The notes under the pieces: generated by a model
What the model was told of the DNA's origin: nothing
Databases searched by the model: none
Seen by the model: only the letters and a program-made list of their open reading frames with translations
Program-made: the position numbers and the translations under genes
Shown: one piece after another, positions 32,502-41,199 of the stretch
How the letters are laid out: each line of letters opens with the position of its first letter
Numbering within the stretch: the first letter of the stretch is position 1
Assembly (NCBI RefSeq): GCF_947487605.1
Contig: NZ_CANKXK010000009.1
Location: 1-64,000, forward strand
Source: an uncultured Algibacter sp.
GTDB taxonomy: Bacteria; Bacteroidota; Bacteroidia; Flavobacteriales; Flavobacteriaceae
Reading direction: 5' to 3'
Length of the DNA stretch: 64,000 nucleotides

Positions 32502-33249
32502 GGGTTTGCTGTATTGAACTTGTTAAGAGCTTATAAATGTCTTTATGATGATTGCTTTCTAAAGTTTTTAAGTGCTTTTTAATGGTTTTTATATCATTGC
32601 GCTTTGCTGGCCCTGTTTGTGCCATGTAAGGTGATATATCTTGTATTTTCTTAGCAGTCTCTAAGATAAGTGGTTTTAATAAATCGAATTCTGCTCCTTG
32701 GCTTTCTGTTATTTCATGGCCAACTCTATACAGTTGGTTCGTAAAATTATTCACAAAAACAGCAGCTAAATGCAAAACGCGTCTTTGATCGCTATTTACT
32801 TTTTTTAAAGGACTTCCAATACTCAAAGCAAGCTCCTTTAGAATGTGATAATCAGATTTATTGATAGTTTCAATACAAATAGGGACATTAGCAAAATTCA
32901 TTTTAGCACCTTTGCTAAAGGTTTGCAAAGGATAAAAAACACCTCGTTTGTGTTTCTTATCAAGGTCGTAAACATTCACGCTTCCAGAAGTATGCACCAC
33001 TAATTTATCTTTTAATGACAATTGCTTAGATAAAGAAGCAATAGCATCATCGCTAACTGCCAAAATATAGACATCGGCATCTTTTAGCATTGATAAATCA
33101 TCTGTAGTAGTAACCTCGTTTTTATATTGCTTTATAGAATCAATACTTCTGTTAAACCATTGAATTACAGAAATATTATCAGATTCTTTAAAAGCCTTAA
33201 ATAAGTGTGTCGCAACATTGCCTGCGCCAAGAATGACAACTGAAACCAT
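32482..33249 (-). CDS. Rossmann-like / DUF2520 domain protein
   Basis: This 255-residue protein has a Rossmann N-terminal domain (VVILGAGNVATHLFKAF) and a DUF2520 C-terminal helical domain (LHLAAVFVNNFTNQLYRVG and IKPLILETAKKI-type region). Its architecture resembles ketopantoate reductase and 6-phosphogluconate dehydrogenase, so NAD(P) binding is expected. The substrate is unknown. It is the first gene of the long operon that runs leftward to mscS. Confidence 0.88.
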   Translation of the reverse strand: MVSVVILGAGNVATHLFKAFKESDNISVIQWFNRSIDSIKQYKNEVTTTDDLSMLKDADVYILAVSDDAIASLSKQLSLKDKLVVHTSGSVNVYDLDKKHKRGVFYPLQTFSKGAKMNFANVPICIETINKSDYHILKELALSIGSPLKKVNSDQRRVLHLAAVFVNNFTNQLYRVGHEITESQGAEFDLLKPLILETAKKIQDISPYMAQTGPAKRNDIKTIKKHLKTLESNHHKDIYKLLTSSIQQTHGRKKL

Positions 33250-33294
33250 ACTGCTAAAATAGGTAATAAAACCATATTTAAAAACCTATTGTCT

Positions 33295-33302
33295 TATCTT
33301 TG
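33295..33302 (+). promoter_or_regulatory. Possible -7 box of the haemoglobin gene
   Basis: TATCTTTG matches TAnnTTTG and ends 5 nt before the ATG at 33308. Use of this box would give a leaderless or nearly leaderless mRNA. No -33 TTG lies at the usual distance. Confidence 0.35.
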
Positions 33303-33307
33303 TTATT

Positions 33308-33712
33308 ATGGACAAAAAGGATATTAATACAAGAGAGGATGTCTTTTTACTGGTGTCATCTTTTTATAAAAAAGTAAGACTTGATAGTGTTTTAGGTCCT
33401 TTCTTCAACGATGTGATTAAGGATTGGGATGCGCATTTAGATAGACTAACCACATTTTGGGAAACGAGCTTATTTATGACGCGAAAACTGGAGCATAAGT
33501 ATTATGGAGACCCTCTTAAAGCTCACGTAAAAGTTGATAAAGAGAATAATAATAGTATTACCGAGTTACATTTTGGTTTATGGCTGAACCTATGGTTTGA
33601 AACCATTGAAGAACTCTTTAAAGGAGATAACGCCGAAAATGCTAAAAGACGCGCCAGAAAAATGGGAACCTTTTTGCATTTAAAAATATTTGAAGCGAGA
33701 ATAAAAAAGTAG
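33308..33712 (+). CDS. Group III truncated haemoglobin
   Basis: A 134-residue globin of the short 2/2 type. VSSFYKKVRLDSVLGPFFNDVI covers helices A-B. LTTFWETSLFMTRKLEHKYYGDPLKAHVKVD covers the E region. HFGLWLNLWFETIEELFKG carries the proximal His and Trp pattern of group III. It binds haem and probably O2, NO or peroxides in the cytosol. It stands alone, divergent from the DUF2520 operon and about 150 nt before ccsBA, with a simple-repeat tract between. Confidence 0.92.
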   Translation: MDKKDINTREDVFLLVSSFYKKVRLDSVLGPFFNDVIKDWDAHLDRLTTFWETSLFMTRKLEHKYYGDPLKAHVKVDKENNNSITELHFGLWLNLWFETIEELFKGDNAENAKRRARKMGTFLHLKIFEARIKK

Positions 33713-33726
33713 GCAGTAATCAGTTT

Positions 33727-33788
33727 GCAGTCGCAGTCGCAGTCTCCCGTCATCGGTCTTCAGTCTTCAGTCTTCGGTCTTCGGTCTT
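33727..33788. repeat. Simple tandem repeat tract (GCAGTC hexamers and CRGTCTT heptamers)
   Basis: GCAGTC occurs three times in a row (33727-33744). After a short break, five tandem heptamers follow: CGGTCTT, CAGTCTT, CAGTCTT, CGGTCTT, CGGTCTT (33754-33788). It is non-coding and lies between the haemoglobin and ccsBA genes. Confidence 0.85.
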
Positions 33789-33833
33789 CAAACTTTTCCA
33801 ACACTTTAACACCTCAAAACAAACATAAATCCC

Positions 33834-33841
33834 TAAATTTG
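33834..33841 (+). promoter_or_regulatory. Possible -7 box of ccsBA
   Basis: TAAATTTG lies 26 nt before the ccsBA ATG, directly after the repeat tract. The -33 TTG is not evident at 18-20 nt. Confidence 0.4.
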
Positions 33842-33867
33842 CACGACCTTAAAATTGGGTTGTAATT

Positions 33868-36800
33868 ATGAAAAAAAGACTTGCCAATATTTTCTTTTCT
33901 ACCAGACTTACTGCTTTCTTATTTATTGTCTTTGCAGCTGCCATGGCTACAGGAACAATTCTTGATGCTGGACAAGAAACATCGCCAACTCCATATACTA
34001 GAAACTTAATTTATAATGCGTGGTGGTTTGAAGCAATCATGGTATTCTTCATTATTAATTTCACAGGAAATGTTTTTAGATTCAGACTTTATAAGAAAGA
34101 AAAGTGGGCGACATTCATATTACACCTAGCATTTATTTTTATTCTCTTAGGAGCTTTTATAACACGTTATGCGAGTTTTGAGGGGATGATGGCTATTCGA
34201 GAGGGTGCTACAGAGAACGCATTTCTATCTCAAAAAACATATGTAACCGCTCAAATTGTTGGTGATTACGAAATTGATGGGCAATTACAACAACGCTATT
34301 TAGAAACTGAAGTCGATTTCTCAGCACGTTTGGATAACGATTTTAAAGTTACAACAGACTACAATAAGCAACCAATTTCTATTGAATTGGAAAAGTTTAT
34401 TAAAGGTGCTGAAGAAGATATTGTTCCAAATGATACTGGTGAAGAATACCTTAAAATTGTTGAAGCAGGAGGTAGTGGACCACATAATCACTTTTTAAAA
34501 GTTGGACAAGTGCAAAGTATTCATAACATTCTTTTTGCATTAAACAAACCAACCGAAGGTGCTATAAATATTACCTATACAGAGAATTCACTTTTAATTA
34601 AATCTCCATTTGAAGGTGAGTTTCTTACTATGGCAACCATGACTCAAGGAAAACTTGTAAAAGATAGCTTGCAACCTTTAGCATTGCGTTCGCGTTATAT
34701 TATTGGCAATATGCAGATGGTATTTCCAAAACCTGTAGTTAAGGGTGTTTTTGATGTGGTTCAAAAATCACAAATACTTAAGAATGATGAAGATGGTGTG
34801 GTGTTAAAAGTGACTGCAAATGATGAAACTAAGCATGTTGGATTACTTGGAGGCAAAGGCATGAATAACCCATTAAAACAAGTTGAAATAGGCGGTTTAG
34901 ATTTTGCTTTAAGATATGGTTCAAAAGTATTAGAATTACCATTTTCAATAAAGCTTAACGACTTTGAAGCAGAACGTTACCCGGGTACAGAAAGAGGCTA
35001 TTCGGCGTATTCTAGTGAGGTTACCGTTATTGACAATGAGGAGGGCGATTTCGATTATAAGATATTTATGAATAACATTTTGGATCATCGCGGGTATCGA
35101 TTTTTTCAATCTGGTTTCGATCCCGATGAGAAAGGAACCATTCTTTCTGTAAATCATGACTACTGGGGAACGCTTATTACCTACATTGGGTACTTTATGT
35201 TATATTTTGGTTTGATGGTTATTTTGTTTTCAAAGCATTCGCGTTTTGGCGATTTAAAAAAGCAATTGGAAAAGGTTAAAAAGAAGAAAGCAAAATTGTT
35301 TGCTATAATGCTATTATGTTTTGGATTACAAGCTGTGGCACAAGAGCATTCTGTAAACGATGGGCACGACCATTCAAAACCGAGTAAGGCTCAAATAGAT
35401 TCTATATTAAAAGCGAATATTACTCCTAAGGAGCATGCTAACAAATTTGGACATTTAGTTATTCAAGATTTAAGCGGACGTATGATGCCGGTGAACACCT
35501 ATGCTTCAGAGATGTTGCGAAAGTTAAGTAAGTATGATACTTACAACGATTTTGATGCAAATCAAGTATTCTTATCCATTCAAGAAAGTCCAATGCTATG
35601 GTATAATGTACCAATCATTTATTTGAAGCTTAAAAAAGGGGATTCCATTAGAAAACTTATTGGTGTTAGCAAGGACGAAAAGTATGTAAGACTAGCCGAT
35701 TTCTTTTCAGACATGGGAGAATATAAATTAGCGCCTTTTTTAGATGAAGCTTACAAAGCACAAGTGCCTAATGGATTTCAGAAAGAGTTTAAAGAAACCG
35801 ATCAGCGTGTAAATTTACTTTACAATACTATTGAAGGGATGTCATTAAAGATTTTCCCAATCCCAGATGATGAAAATAATAAATGGATTTCTAATTACGA
35901 TTATAGAAGTGGTAACTACAAAATTCAAGATTCACTTTATCAAAATTTTATAAAGAATGGATTTAGAGCTTATCTATTTACGCTTAATCAAGCAAAACAA
36001 TCTGGTGACTATAAAGAAACTGAAAAACTTTTAGCAGCATTCAAAAAAACGCAGCATCGTTATGGTGGCGAAGTCATGCTTAGCGATGATAAAGTAAAAA
36101 CTGAAGTGCTTTACAACAAATATGACATTTTTAAAAAGCTATTTAGTTGGTACTTATACGCTGGAAGCTTATTGTTCATTCTGCTCATTATTCAGATATT
36201 TAATGACTTAAATAAAGTTATAAACACCTCAGTTACGGTTTTTAAATTTGTGATTCTAGGGTTGTTTTTATTACATACAGCTGGATTAATTGTACGCTGG
36301 TACATTTCTGGTCATGCACCTTGGAGTGATGCTTACGAGTCTATGATTTATGTGGCATGGGCTACAATGTTTTTTGGATTAGCATTCGGCAGAAAAAGTG
36401 ATTTAACCATAGCTTCAACTGCTTTTGTTACAGCAATGATTTTAATGATTGCTCATTGGAATTGGATGGATCCAGCCATTGCAAACCTACAACCCGTTTT
36501 AAATAGCTATTGGCTAATGATACATGTAGCAGTTATTGTGGCAAGTTATGGACCATTTACTTTAGGAATGATTCTAGGAGTTGTGAGTTTACTACTCATG
36601 ATTTTTACGAATAAGAAGAACAAAAAGAAAATGGCTTTAAACATCAAGGAGCTTACCATAATTAATGAAATGGCTTTAACGGTTGGCTTGGTTATGTTAA
36701 CCATTGGAAACTTTTTAGGAGGTATGTGGGCTAACGAGAGTTGGGGACGCTATTGGGGTTGGGATCCCAAAGAAACTTGGGCACTTATTAGTATTATGAT

Positions 36801-37053
36801 ATACGCTTTTGTAATTCATATGCGTTTGGTTCCTGGTTTGCGTAGCCGCTGGTTTTATAACTTGATGTCTATCGTAGCCTTTGCAAGTATTCTTATGACG
36901 TATTTTGGTGTAAATTTCTATTTAGCTGGCTTACATAGTTACGCAAGTGGCGATCAAATAGTAAGCGTAAAATTTATAAGCATAGCCTGTGCTATAGTTA
37001 CGGTTTTAGGATTCTTTGCATACAGAGGATATGCTAAACATTACCAAAAGTAA
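33868..37053 (+). CDS. ccsBA: Fused cytochrome c biogenesis protein CcsBA (ResB-CcsA)
   Basis: A 1061-residue membrane protein fusing ResB (CcsB, N-terminal half: TRLTAFLFIVFAAAMATGTILD and a second hydrophobic pair near residues 430-450) with CcsA (C-terminal third). The CcsA part carries the haem-handling WWD-type segment GGMWANESWGRYWGWDPKETWALI. A long periplasmic region lies between. It exports haem and attaches it to CxxCH motifs of c-type cytochromes (system II). Its clients would include the dihaem cytochrome at 53.3 kb. The size matches Bacteroidota fusions. Confidence 0.95.
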   Translation: MKKRLANIFFSTRLTAFLFIVFAAAMATGTILDAGQETSPTPYTRNLIYNAWWFEAIMVFFIINFTGNVFRFRLYKKEKWATFILHLAFIFILLGAFITRYASFEGMMAIREGATENAFLSQKTYVTAQIVGDYEIDGQLQQRYLETEVDFSARLDNDFKVTTDYNKQPISIELEKFIKGAEEDIVPNDTGEEYLKIVEAGGSGPHNHFLKVGQVQSIHNILFALNKPTEGAINITYTENSLLIKSPFEGEFLTMATMTQGKLVKDSLQPLALRSRYIIGNMQMVFPKPVVKGVFDVVQKSQILKNDEDGVVLKVTANDETKHVGLLGGKGMNNPLKQVEIGGLDFALRYGSKVLELPFSIKLNDFEAERYPGTERGYSAYSSEVTVIDNEEGDFDYKIFMNNILDHRGYRFFQSGFDPDEKGTILSVNHDYWGTLITYIGYFMLYFGLMVILFSKHSRFGDLKKQLEKVKKKKAKLFAIMLLCFGLQAVAQEHSVNDGHDHSKPSKAQIDSILKANITPKEHANKFGHLVIQDLSGRMMPVNTYASEMLRKLSKYDTYNDFDANQVFLSIQESPMLWYNVPIIYLKLKKGDSIRKLIGVSKDEKYVRLADFFSDMGEYKLAPFLDEAYKAQVPNGFQKEFKETDQRVNLLYNTIEGMSLKIFPIPDDENNKWISNYDYRSGNYKIQDSLYQNFIKNGFRAYLFTLNQAKQSGDYKETEKLLAAFKKTQHRYGGEVMLSDDKVKTEVLYNKYDIFKKLFSWYLYAGSLLFILLIIQIFNDLNKVINTSVTVFKFVILGLFLLHTAGLIVRWYISGHAPWSDAYESMIYVAWATMFFGLAFGRKSDLTIASTAFVTAMILMIAHWNWMDPAIANLQPVLNSYWLMIHVAVIVASYGPFTLGMILGVVSLLLMIFTNKKNKKKMALNIKELTIINEMALTVGLVMLTIGNFLGGMWANESWGRYWGWDPKETWALISIMIYAFVIHMRLVPGLRSRWFYNLMSIVAFASILMTYFGVNFYLAGLHSYASGDQIVSVKFISIACAIVTVLGFFAYRGYAKHYQK

Positions 37054-37134
37054 GGTTTTAAACATTTTAATATTCTTTTTATTTATAAACTTCATTTGTG
37101 TTAATTTTGGTTTTCATTAAACAATTTAGGACAC

Positions 37135-37575
37135 ATGAAAATATTCAAAGAATTTAAGGAGTTCGCCGTAAAAGGTAATATGATGGATATGGCCATCGGT
37201 ATTATAATAGGAGCTGCTTTTAATAAGGTAATCGATGTTTTGGTTAAGATGGTGTTTCTACCGCCATTATCTTTATTAACCGATGGTGTAAATTTTCAAG
37301 ATAAACGTATTATTTTAAGAGAAGCCCTTGCTGATACTTCTGGAGCTGTAATAACAGACGAAGTGGCAATTGGTTATGGTTCGCTTGTAGAAGCTTTTTT
37401 AGATTTCATTATAATTGGCTTTACGGTATTTATTGTGGTTAAATTTATGAACCGACTACGCAATAAAGCCCAAGACACCAAAGACGAAACTGTTGCTACA
37501 CCAAAAGATATTGAATTACTAACAAAGCTCAACGAATTAATGGAAGAGCAAAATGCTTTGTTGAAATCTAAGTGA
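37135..37575 (+). CDS. mscL: Large-conductance mechanosensitive channel MscL
   Basis: A 146-residue channel with two membrane helices. The N-terminal KEFKEFAVKGNMMDMAIGIIIGAAFNKVIDVLV covers the amphipathic helix and TM1 pore lining. LVEAFLDFIIIGFTVFIVVKFMNRL is TM2, and a C-terminal helix follows. It opens under membrane tension to release solutes. A TAATTTTG box lies about 25 nt upstream. A small basic protein gene follows after 2 nt, probably on the same mRNA. Confidence 0.95.
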   Translation: MKIFKEFKEFAVKGNMMDMAIGIIIGAAFNKVIDVLVKMVFLPPLSLLTDGVNFQDKRIILREALADTSGAVITDEVAIGYGSLVEAFLDFIIIGFTVFIVVKFMNRLRNKAQDTKDETVATPKDIELLTKLNELMEEQNALLKSK

Positions 37576-37577
37576 TT

Positions 37578-37733
37578 ATGGCTAAAAAAGGAAGTGAGAA
37601 AAACACTAAAAGCAAAGCTAAACATGCTAGGTTAGTAACGCAAAAGAAAAATAAAAAGAAAGCTGAAGAGGCATTAAGAAAAGAACGTTTGAAAAATATT
37701 GTCAAAAAAATGAAAGAAAATTCGAGTAGTTGA
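37578..37733 (+). CDS. Small lysine-rich basic protein
   Basis: This 51-residue ORF, absent from the track, starts 2 nt after the mscL stop. It reads MAKKGSEKNTKSKAKHARLV, then a run of Lys/Glu, ending VKKMKENSSS. About a third of its residues are lysine, and there are no aromatic or cysteine residues. It could bind RNA or the ribosome, or be disordered; function is unknown. The tight spacing suggests co-translation with mscL. Confidence 0.68.
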   Translation: MAKKGSEKNTKSKAKHARLVTQKKNKKKAEEALRKERLKNIVKKMKENSSS

Positions 37734-37786
37734 ATAAAAGTTTTAAATTTATAGCTTTCAAATTTTAACAAACCAAATTTAAAATC

Positions 37787-38677
37787 ATGCGCAAACTAAC
37801 CATCGCTTTATTACTGTTTTTTTCTTTTCATATAAATGCTCAAGAAGCAGATTCATTATCTATTAACTTAGAACAATATCAAAGTGTCTTAGATAGTATC
37901 AATAATTCATTTACTTATGAATATGGAAGTATTAATTTAGATGATGGATTAGCCGTTTTAAATGTCCCTCAAGGTTTTAAGTTTTTAAATGGAGAACAAA
38001 GCAGTTATGTTTTGACAGAGTTATGGGGTAATCCTCCTGGTGAAACCATTGGATTGCTTTTTCCAGAAGACATGTCGCCAATGCATGATGCATTTACCTA
38101 TTGTGTCGAAATTGAATATTCAGAAGAGGGTTATATAGATGATGAAGATGCCGAAGATTTAAATTACGACGATTTACTAGAAGAAATGCAAGAAGATATC
38201 ATAGCTTCTAATCCGCAACGCATCGAGCAAGGGTATGGATCTATGGAACTTATTGGTTGGGCATCTCAGCCTTATTACGATAAAGAAAGTAAAAAACTGC
38301 ATTGGGCTAAAGAATTAAAATTTGAAGGCACAGATATTAATACCTTAAATTATAATATTAGAGTATTAGGTAGAAAAGGCTATCTTAATTTAAATGCTAT
38401 TGGAGATATTGATATGCTCGATACTTTTAATGCTGATAGAGACAATATTTTACACAGTGTAGAATTTACAGCGGGTAATAGATATTCCGATTTTAATCCA
38501 GACATCGATGAGGTGGCAGCTTATGGTATTGGTGGATTGATAGCTGGAAAAATATTAGCCAAAGCAGGTTTCTTTGCTTTAATTTTAAAATTCTGGAAGT
38601 TTATTGCTATTGGAGCAGTTGCTCTTTTTAGCGCATTTAGAAAGAAAATATTTGGAGGAGGGAAAGAAGAAGTATAG
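37787..38677 (+). CDS. Exported DUF2167 membrane-anchored protein
   Basis: This 296-residue protein has a signal peptide (MRKLTIALLLFFSFHINAQ). A DUF2167 domain follows: YEYGSINLDDGLAVLNVPQGFKFLNGEQSSYVLTELWGNPPGE. One or two C-terminal helices (GIGGLIAGKILAKAGFFALILKFWKFIAIGAVALFSAF) and a basic end complete it. It is therefore a periplasmic domain anchored in the membrane. Function is unknown in all organisms I recall. It lies after mscL and the basic protein but may have its own promoter. Confidence 0.85.
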   Translation: MRKLTIALLLFFSFHINAQEADSLSINLEQYQSVLDSINNSFTYEYGSINLDDGLAVLNVPQGFKFLNGEQSSYVLTELWGNPPGETIGLLFPEDMSPMHDAFTYCVEIEYSEEGYIDDEDAEDLNYDDLLEEMQEDIIASNPQRIEQGYGSMELIGWASQPYYDKESKKLHWAKELKFEGTDINTLNYNIRVLGRKGYLNLNAIGDIDMLDTFNADRDNILHSVEFTAGNRYSDFNPDIDEVAAYGIGGLIAGKILAKAGFFALILKFWKFIAIGAVALFSAFRKKIFGGGKEEV

Positions 38678-38753
38678 AAATTTTAAAGATTGTAAGTTAT
38701 AGTAATTGTGATAGATTTGTCCAAATTGTATAAAGAAGGATAATTTAACATAG

Positions 38754-39410
38754 CTAAAATAGTTGCTCTAGCTTGTTAAAAGCAATTTCTTTAAAATCTT
38801 TAATTACCATATTGGCTTTTGAATAGTCTTGATTTTTAGAATGAAAACTATCAAAACCTACACAGAAAATACCTGCTGCTTTTGCGGCTTCAACACCGTT
38901 TGTTGAATCTTCAATAACTATACATTCGTCTTTAGAAAAACCAGAAGCTTCTGCTGCCTTTATAAAAATTTCTGGATGAGGTTTTGATTGTTTTAAGTCG
39001 CCACCACTAAGTTTAGCTATAAAATATTGGTTTAAATCAAAACGGTCAAAAATTTGATTGATACTCGTCATAGCAGCGGAAGAAGCCAGTACCAAAGTGA
39101 GTCCATTACTATGATAATCTTTTATTAAATCTAAAACCCCTTCAATAAGTCCTAAATCAGAATTGCTATAAAAAAAGTGTTTGTAGTATTTACGCTTTAA
39201 AGCGACTAATGTTTCTGGAGATTCATCAAGATTAAAATGATCGCATAAACGCTTGCAAATATTAATGGTGGATTGTCCTGTGAAAGATTCGTAAAGTTCA
39301 GTTGAAACCTCAATACCAACTTCATCAAACATATCGTGGTAGGCTTTATTATGCATAGGTTCACTATCTATAATAACACCATCCATATCAAAAATAACTG
39401 CTTTTAACAT
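38754..39410 (-). CDS. HAD superfamily phosphatase (beta-phosphoglucomutase-like)
   Basis: A 218-residue HAD subfamily IA protein. AVIFDMDGVIIDSEPMH carries the DxD nucleophile motif, VLASSA motif II, and KPHPEIF with VIEDSTNGVEAAKAAG motifs III-IV. The helical cap lies between residues 15 and 85. It most resembles beta-phosphoglucomutases and sugar-phosphate phosphatases. The exact substrate is unknown. It stands alone, convergent with DUF2167. Confidence 0.88.
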   Translation of the reverse strand: MLKAVIFDMDGVIIDSEPMHNKAYHDMFDEVGIEVSTELYESFTGQSTINICKRLCDHFNLDESPETLVALKRKYYKHFFYSNSDLGLIEGVLDLIKDYHSNGLTLVLASSAAMTSINQIFDRFDLNQYFIAKLSGGDLKQSKPHPEIFIKAAEASGFSKDECIVIEDSTNGVEAAKAAGIFCVGFDSFHSKNQDYSKANMVIKDFKEIAFNKLEQLF

Positions 39411-39560
39411 TTCTAAAATTTTTTGGCGAAGATAAAATAATAGGCATTCTTAGCCTAAGGACATTTTGTGGTTTTAAATAAAATTGTCATATTTGTTCCT
39501 TATGATTGTTTAATTGAAAATGAGTTCATCAATGCAGAGCATTGAGGATTCCGTTGAAAT

Positions 39561-39585
39561 TGTCATTTCCGTGCAAACGGGAATC
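39561..39585. repeat. Degenerate intergenic repeat (TGTCATTTCCGTGCAAACGGGAATC type)
   Basis: The 297-nt spacer before the MATE gene contains a short hairpin (TTCCGT..ACGGGAA) inside a string resembling common bacterial intergenic repeats of the form GTCATTCCC-N-GGGAATC. The rest of the spacer shows no convincing gene. Confidence 0.35.
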
Positions 39586-39707
39586 AAAAAATATAAGCTT
39601 TTATAATTTTTATTTCAACATCGTTCTCGCGTCGAGGTTCTCTCGAGCAAAACAAAAGCTAAGTGCTATGTGCATTTGGCAATGTTCTATATTTAATTAT
39701 TTCAAAA

Positions 39708-41114
39708 ATGCAATCAAATAAAATTTCTTTTAAACAATTTCTTCAATATTTTAAAATAGCTGTAAGAGGTAAAGCGCAAGATTTTACTTCTGGTAGTATT
39801 CGTAGGGCTGTTTTTATGCTCTCAATACCTATGATTCTAGAAATGCTCATGGAATCCATATTCGCTTTGGTAGATATCATGTACGTCTCTCAAGTAAGTG
39901 TTAATGCTGTCGCTACAATTGGCTTAACTGAATCTGTTATTACTCTGGTGTATGCAGTAGCCATAGGATTAAGTATGGCAGCTACAGCTGTGGTAGCAAG
40001 AAGGGTGGGAGAAAAGGATTTAAAAGGCGCTTCTAATGCCGCAGTACAAGTTATCTTTTTAGGTGTTTTTGTAGCTGCTATTATAAGTGTTATAGGGATT
40101 ATATATCCAAAAGAAATACTGGGTTTAATGGGAGGCGAACCCGAATTAATAGCTGAAGGTTATGGTTATACGCAAGTCCTATTAGGAGGAAATGTAACCA
40201 TTATGCTTTTATTTTTAATTAATGCTATTTTTCGTGGAGCAGGGGATGCCTCTATAGCGATGTGGACGCTCGTGTTGTCAAACGGACTTAACATAATACT
40301 TGACCCAATGTTTATTTTTGGTTTCGGACCTATTCCTGCTTATGGTGTTGAAGGAGCAGCTATAGCTACAACTATAGGTAGAGGGACAGCAGTACTATTC
40401 CAGTTGGCCATTTTATTTTTCGGTTTTAGTAAAATAAAAATAGCTGTTAAAGATTTAGTATTACAAATAGGAGTGATGTTGAATTTGATAAAGGTATCGC
40501 TTGGAGGCATTGGTCAGTTTTTAATAGGAACATCATCTTGGGTGTTTTTAATGCGTATTATGAGTGAGTTTGGTAGCGAAGTATTAGCAGGTTATACCAT
40601 TGCTATTCGTGTTATGATGTTTACGCTAATGCCAGCATGGGGAATGAGTAATGCTGCTGCTACTTTGGTAGGGCAAAACTTAGGAGCTCAAAAACCCGAA
40701 CGCGCAGAACAGTCGGTTTGGAAAACAGGAAAATATAGTGCTATTTTTATGGGAATGGTTTCCATAATTTATTTGGTTTTTGCGCCTCAAATTATAGTGC
40801 TATTTAATGCTACACCAGATGTTGTGAAATACGGTAGTTTATGTTTGCGTATTATTGCAGCTGGTTACATTTTTTACGGTTATGGTATGGTGGTAATCAA
40901 TGCTTTTAATGGAGCAGGAGACACCAAAACACCAACATATATTAACTTTGTTTGCTTTTGGTTGCTACAACTACCATTTGCGTACCTTATGGCTATAACA
41001 CTTGATTTTGGACCTTCGGGTGTATTTTGGGCAATTACTTTAGCTGAAGTGTTAATTGCTATTGTGGCTATTATTTGGTTTAAAAAAGGCCACTGGAAAA
41101 AAGTAGAAGTTTAA
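39708..41114 (+). CDS. MATE family efflux transporter
   Basis: This 468-residue transporter has 12 predicted helices in two halves (SIPMILEMLMESIFALVDIMYVSQVSVNAVATIGLTESV, and in the second half FLIGTSSWVFLMRIMSEFGSEVLAGYTIAIRVMMFTLMPAWGMSNAAATLVGQNLGA). It exports organic cations or drugs against Na+ or H+. The track start at 39663 is a GTG 15 codons upstream; the ATG at 39708 (MQSNKISF) is preferred. It is followed 85 nt later by rlmF on the same strand. Confidence 0.92.
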   Translation: MQSNKISFKQFLQYFKIAVRGKAQDFTSGSIRRAVFMLSIPMILEMLMESIFALVDIMYVSQVSVNAVATIGLTESVITLVYAVAIGLSMAATAVVARRVGEKDLKGASNAAVQVIFLGVFVAAIISVIGIIYPKEILGLMGGEPELIAEGYGYTQVLLGGNVTIMLLFLINAIFRGAGDASIAMWTLVLSNGLNIILDPMFIFGFGPIPAYGVEGAAIATTIGRGTAVLFQLAILFFGFSKIKIAVKDLVLQIGVMLNLIKVSLGGIGQFLIGTSSWVFLMRIMSEFGSEVLAGYTIAIRVMMFTLMPAWGMSNAAATLVGQNLGAQKPERAEQSVWKTGKYSAIFMGMVSIIYLVFAPQIIVLFNATPDVVKYGSLCLRIIAAGYIFYGYGMVVINAFNGAGDTKTPTYINFVCFWLLQLPFAYLMAITLDFGPSGVFWAITLAEVLIAIVAIIWFKKGHWKKVEV

Positions 41115-41199
41115 TATTTAAAAACGATAAATAACCATCAAGACAAGTACAAATTTCCATCCGAAGAACAAGCATAAATCTGGATATGATTTTGAAGCT

